Source of the DNA: Lingula anatina
Taxonomy: Eukaryota; Brachiopoda; Lingulata; Lingulida; Lingulidae
Length of the DNA: 64,000 bases
Direction: 5' to 3'
NCBI RefSeq assembly: GCF_001039355.2
Contig: NW_019774225.1
Span: 197,943 to 261,942, forward strand
The notes below the pieces were generated by a model. The model saw nothing but the letters and a program-made list of their open reading frames with translations. It had not been told where the DNA came from and ran no database searches. A program made the position numbers and the translations under genes. Below are positions 59,460 to 64,000 of the stretch, in pieces. Positions within the stretch are counted from its first letter, which is position 1. Each line of letters starts with the position of its first letter.

Positions 59460-62075
59460 GTCCAAAACGTCTAAAAATCAGGACCAGCATAAACACCACC
59501 TTATTCTAATTCTATGCATTTACTCGTATTTTATGTTTTTTAGTTAGACACTCATGTTTTTTATGCTTTTGGTACATTGTAATTTTGCTTTTTGTATTTT
59601 TTTAAACAAAAGCACATGTTGAGCCCATGCGCAAGTGTCATTTTTATTTTCATATTTTTTGCAGAGTGTATCAGACAAAAGCGGTGACACAGGTATGATA
59701 ATTCCAAATGTGTTGTTTTAATATTTTAAAATCATGCCATTTTTCCTTTTAACATTTCAAATACTGTATTTTTGCATGAGTTTAAGGTACTAACTCTCGT
59801 TTTCAAGGCATTTAATGGCTTAAACCTTAAATCTGATATGATGTGAATAAATAAATAAATAAATAATCAATTGCAGCTACCGTCAACTTGGTGATGAACC
59901 CTTCCTTTGAAAATGGCACAATTGACTACGAAGCATACTACAACTCCTTCACTCCGACCAACACGATGGCCCACACTGGGCAGTGGTCAGCAAAGGTTAA
60001 CTGTTCAGGGTCAGGTGGGGTGAAACAGCGGGTCACGTTCCCGAGCGGGTAGGTCTCATGTCACGTGATTTACTGCTCTCTGACCTTTAGGGTCGCTGTA
60101 GACTAGTCGGTTAGATGATATTCGAATTAAAAAAACCCTGTGGGATTTGAGATGATCAAGCTGTCTACTCTTATGTAGCTACCCCGCCTCTGAAAAGCTG
60201 TCCTTTTCTTTGATTTTATAAACGATAAGACTACAGCGCCTCCTGTGGTCAGGGAGTAGTGCTGTACCATGTACAGACCTAAAGGGGCAAACTAACTTTT
60301 CACGAACTTTAGCCCGGCCAGAAATTTTAGACCAATTTTTTTCTTTGTCTACTTCATTTCAAGTAAATCGATACCATGGTCTACAGTAAGCACTGCCCTG
60401 AAACACTATAGATGTCTTTCTTGTTTTAAAACAGACACAATATTATGATACTGGTTTATCTCAGGTCAAAGTTGAGTAAACTTTTGGTCTAAAAGCCTGT
60501 GTGTGTATTTACAGAACCAGAAGCTTCACAGCTTCCTTGTGGAGTATCGCTAACGGTGTTACATTGCAAGAATCAAACGACTACTCTCTCTATGTGGACC
60601 TCATGGTGAGTTTAAATTGTACGTTAATTAAAATCTTATATAGCAAAATCACAAAAGTATACCGCACCCAAAAGGATTGTATTCTGATAGCCCGTTTTTT
60701 ACGTTTCTGTAAATTTCACATGTGACAGTAAGAATTACAAATTTAGAAGACGAAAACGAGTTTAGGCCTATACATAGTCATTTTTCAATTAGACTAAATG
60801 GTATTGAATAGCGTTAGTACAGGAACGTTAACTATGGTGGAAAAGCTTAAATTAATGACATTTCCGGGAAAATGTACATATAGGAAAACGTGTACATAAA
60901 AGACTTATGTGCATTAGATAAATACCTATGCCTTAAAGCTAAGCACGTGCACGAGTTCCCCTTTACTGGTTATTATACCAAGTAGTATCGACTGTGTGCG
61001 CAGTAAATAAGCTATTCATAACACGCTTCGTTTCACTTAAGTGCTTGAAAATATTAATGAATCCAGTGTGTTAAAGCCATCCAATAAACAAACGTTCAAA
61101 AAATCAATGACGACATCGATTAGAAAAAGTTTACCTTAGAAGAATAATATGTGTTCTTTTTTTATTATTCTAATGCGATTTAGAAACTAACCATTTGACA
61201 ACAACGTCAGAATTATCCTTTTTACCATTTAAAAGTTAAACACAAAAGGAATATGCATTTTATTTTTGTGCCTTTTAGTTTTAGAATTGTTGTCTCTGAA
61301 TATCCGTGGTATTGTTAAAAAATCTATTTTACAAATATCACATGACAATCACACACAAAAATATTTAGACAAGAGACGACGTAGAGAGTTCAAGGTCACT
61401 TATGATACCTTATGCACATACCACGTACCCTCTACCAGGGTCACAGATTGTTCTTTTTTTCACTAGCTATCAGGCCTACCCATCTACCAGACTCGGCACC
61501 AAATGATCCCGAATTCACCGGTAGATCAGATGTGCGTCAGTACGCACTTCAAGTATCAGACGCGACACCGCTCTTGCCTAGTACGCGATGTGATAGTGAT
61601 GATTCTCAGCGGGGTTGGAAAGTATTGCATCACCACTCAAAACTTGTTCGGGGTATGATACTGTGAAATGCGTACTGACACACACCTTGAAAACGGGTAT
61701 TGTGGTCCGATCTACCGGTGAATTCAGGATCATTCGGTGCCGAGTCTGGTAGTTGGGAGAATCTATTCAGAGTCTATTAGCAGATTAGACGGCAAGCTTC
61801 TTAGTGGTTCATCATATTTGACCCTTGGACTAATTAGTGCACTGTTCTGAATACGGCCAATATTTCTGTTTATCTTCCATATATCCCTACAGCTCAGCAA
61901 CAACACATGGATGTGGGGAAACATCGCCAGCTTCACCCCCGGGACTTCTGCCACGTGGGAACAGCGCGTGGTGACGGTCACCTCTGAAGTGGACATGAAC
62001 TATGCTAACGTCTATGGATTGTGTAGATATCGCTCTGGGGAGGCATACTTTGATGACCTGGTGGTCACTGTGTGA
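58799..62075 (+). CDS. secreted PAN/apple-like plus CBM4/9-like protein
   Basis: Six exons: 58799-58847, 59110-59369, 59665-59692, 59877-60048, 60515-60605, 61893-62075, giving 260 aa. Residues 1-17 (MKKSDLVVFLAWGIVAG) form a signal peptide, so the protein is secreted. Residues 17-103 hold a PAN/apple-like module with Cys 54, 58, 64 and 76 in the pattern CxxxCxxxxxC followed by QAFNF. After a 9-residue linker exon (SVSDKSGDT), residues 113-260 resemble carbohydrate-binding module family 4/9: NLVMNPSFENG at the start, HTGQWSAKV, SLYVDL, and a final AYFDDLVVTV strand. Such modules bind polysaccharide; here a lectin-like or matrix role is inference. An upstream in-frame ATG at 58706 would place the signal sequence internally, so 58799 is preferred. 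Confidence 0.8.
59377..59457. repeat. TC then CA microsatellite
   Basis: CTCTCT runs followed by a CACACA run immediately after the donor of the PAN exon. Confidence 0.9.
61484..61752. mobile_element. fold-back MITE with 44-bp arms in intron 5
   Basis: Arms 61484-61527 and 61709-61752 are reverse complements at 42 of 44 positions (start CTACCAGACTCGGCACC). The pairing resumes inside at TGTGCGTCAGTACGCAC with GTACTGACACACACC. I found no counterpart in the equivalent intron of the other gene copy. Confidence 0.85.
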
Positions 62076-64000
62076 TGTGGTCTGCCGGTAGGTTTATGGT
62101 TGAGGCTTTTTGAACGCGGGTCAGGGCTAAATATGGACCAGGGCGCTACTGAAGACTGTCTTTTCTTTTATGATCTTTTATACCCACATCTGTATTATTT
62201 GTGCAAAGAAGTAATCTTTCTTAGCTTTAAGATTATATTTGCCCTCTAAAAGCATATTCCATTTTAAACGATTCAATGAACTGAAGGCTCAGAAGACGCA
62301 ACGTTGGAGTCATCTACTGCGCGTTACATCGGCAGTTTTCTGAAGCTTTGTTCACAGGTTAGATGTTCTGAATTCACGTGTAATTATACATATGACACTC
62401 TGTTAATCATTCTCATACACATCATATTCCATCTGTCTGGATTTTAACCGGATGTTGATGTCTTGAATGTCCAATATGAATGTCTTGAATGTACATTGAA
62501 GTCGGAAAAAACGAGCCAAGGCATCAAAACATCAATATTTCCTTAGTAATTAATTTTTCTCTAATTATATTGTGATTAGTAATTGTACAATGAAATGGCT
62601 AAATCCTATCTATAGAAGAAAACCTCAATTTTGACGTGGTTGCTATGTTCTACTAAAAAGAACCTGTCATACTACATGTACCTCTGGTTTATTGACCCTT
62701 TTTCGTGTTGGGAAGTAATAAATCCATTTTAACCCCAAAAGTTCTAGTTGGTCAGTTTTTGCAGTCCTTTCTATAGGATTAAAACTCGATTTAGAGGCGA
62801 TTGCTGTGGTCTACTTCTCAGAACCTGCCATATGTACTCTGGTTTAATGAACCTCAAATATACTCACTTCAAAACCACAAGGCTCAATTTTTACTACATC
62901 AAAAATTGTGCACTTTGTGGTTGCTGACACTTTTTCACGTAAGAAATTGTATAGCTCTACTTTTTTACATAAGATAACAAAAAATCACATCACCATTTTC
63001 TTAACATGAAGAGATCGGTGTCTTCACACACATATATATATATTCTCTCTTGACATCATTTTGGTCGACTTTTATTTTCCTTACTTTTAATAAAAAACAA
63101 ATTTTTTTCCCTTTTTTATTGAGATTCTATGTACAATCTTTTAATCGTTTTACAAACGTAATGTAATACAAAGGTACTGACAACACATGAAATAACCACT
63201 TCCCTTTTCTTAGGATCTCTTAAACGATACCATACACTCCCCAATGTCAAATGGCTATGCTACAGAACGATTTTTGCAACAACTTTTGTTAAAGCTGATA
63301 CAGTACTACTGGTATGTACATGGTCACTATCAAACATATCATACTTAATGTTTTAATGAGTGGGACTTTTGATTTCAATATGGACCCTCTTTTAGAAAAA
63401 AAAAGAGTACCAGGACTGTACGTATCAAAATGTATTAACCCCCGGACCCTAATGTTCAAACCTTGAGACCCGCAGATTTAAAAATGCAATCCGTCGGACT
63501 GTTAGTTTTAAAAATGACGGTCCAGTGGACCCTGACATGGTGGAACTCTCTGTTACGTCACACTAGTTGCATTCAAAAGAAAGAAAAGAAACAATAGTGA
63601 TATAAAATGTAGCATGAAATAAAGCACTGAACCGTTGTTTTTATCTCCTCTCTGTGTACTTGACAAGTGCATAAAGGAGTGCCGGTGACCTTGTCTGAAT
63701 ACTGAAAAGGAAAGTACCTAGGTAAATCCCAGGCATAGATGCATTGCATCGAATAGAAAGATCATTAGTTACGCTCTCATGAATATACACGCCGGGGTTT
63801 TTAGTCACTTTTTATTAGTTCCTTCAAAACGTTTTATGCTTTTAGTTCTGTAAAAGAACTATAACCCTAAAACGTAATTTGAATAAAACGAAGCGGTTCC
63901 GTTTCTGACGATGATGAATTCCCATGGTTGTCTTCACCCATTTCCACGACGATACGAAAACGACGAGCCACCGCTGCCAGCTCCGTCACAGTACTCGGAC
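62076..64000. other. 3' flank of PAN/CBM gene, no further gene
   Basis: Positions 62150-63340 duplicate the flank of the other gene copy. A candidate AATAAA lies near 62718. From 63340 to the end no exon or repeat was recognised. Confidence 0.45.

Overview
The window is animal nuclear DNA: AT-rich, intron-dense, with GT-AG introns, TA/TC/CA microsatellites, many short inverted-repeat transposons, tRNA-derived repeats and no operons. The gene content (a tandem CYP2-type P450 cluster, an ankyrin-TIR gene, secreted PAN/carbohydrate-binding genes), the repeat load and the strong allelic divergence suggest a marine invertebrate, perhaps a non-vertebrate deuterostome. That placement is a guess; the sequence shows only that it is metazoan.

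Layout. Positions 1-4711 hold no protein gene. They contain a decayed tRNA-Asp copy, a tRNA-like repeat, and diverged tandem blocks with palindromic MITEs leading up to the first gene. Positions 4712-18177 (+) are one 16-17 exon gene. A start exon is followed by eleven ankyrin repeats, each on its own phase-0 exon of about 99 nt. A helical linker, a TIR domain and a short coiled coil complete it. A dead Tc1-like transposon lies in intron 3, and the last ankyrin exon has lost its acceptor AG. Positions 18178-22199 are intergenic repeats plus the start of the P450 promoter region.

Positions 22200-48710 (+) carry three intact nine-exon CYP2-clan P450 genes (22200-28606, 34814-40609, 43470-48710). 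All share intron positions and phases and all have heme-Cys, ExxR and I-helix motifs. Upstream of each is a conserved segment with a perfect match to a ROR/REV-ERB type site. The cluster is confused by unmerged haplotypes: single N characters at 27168, 31195 and 41953 are each followed by a near-copy of preceding sequence. The 31195 case duplicates the promoter and first exon of the second P450 and exposes an indel of about 1.6 kb between the haplotypes.

Positions 52068-63350 hold a segmental duplication of a secreted protein gene. The right copy (58799-62075, +) is intact: signal peptide, PAN/apple-like domain, then a CBM4/9-like beta-sandwich domain. The left copy (52387-55197, +) lacks the first two exons, abuts a single-N join at 52067 and has a one-base frameshift. 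Between them is a lone, intact P450 last exon (57497-57678).

The best candidate for something little described is the ankyrin-TIR gene, whose symmetric, near-identical exon modules could be added, lost or skipped without changing frame. All gene models are exon joins read by eye; no transcript or database evidence was available.
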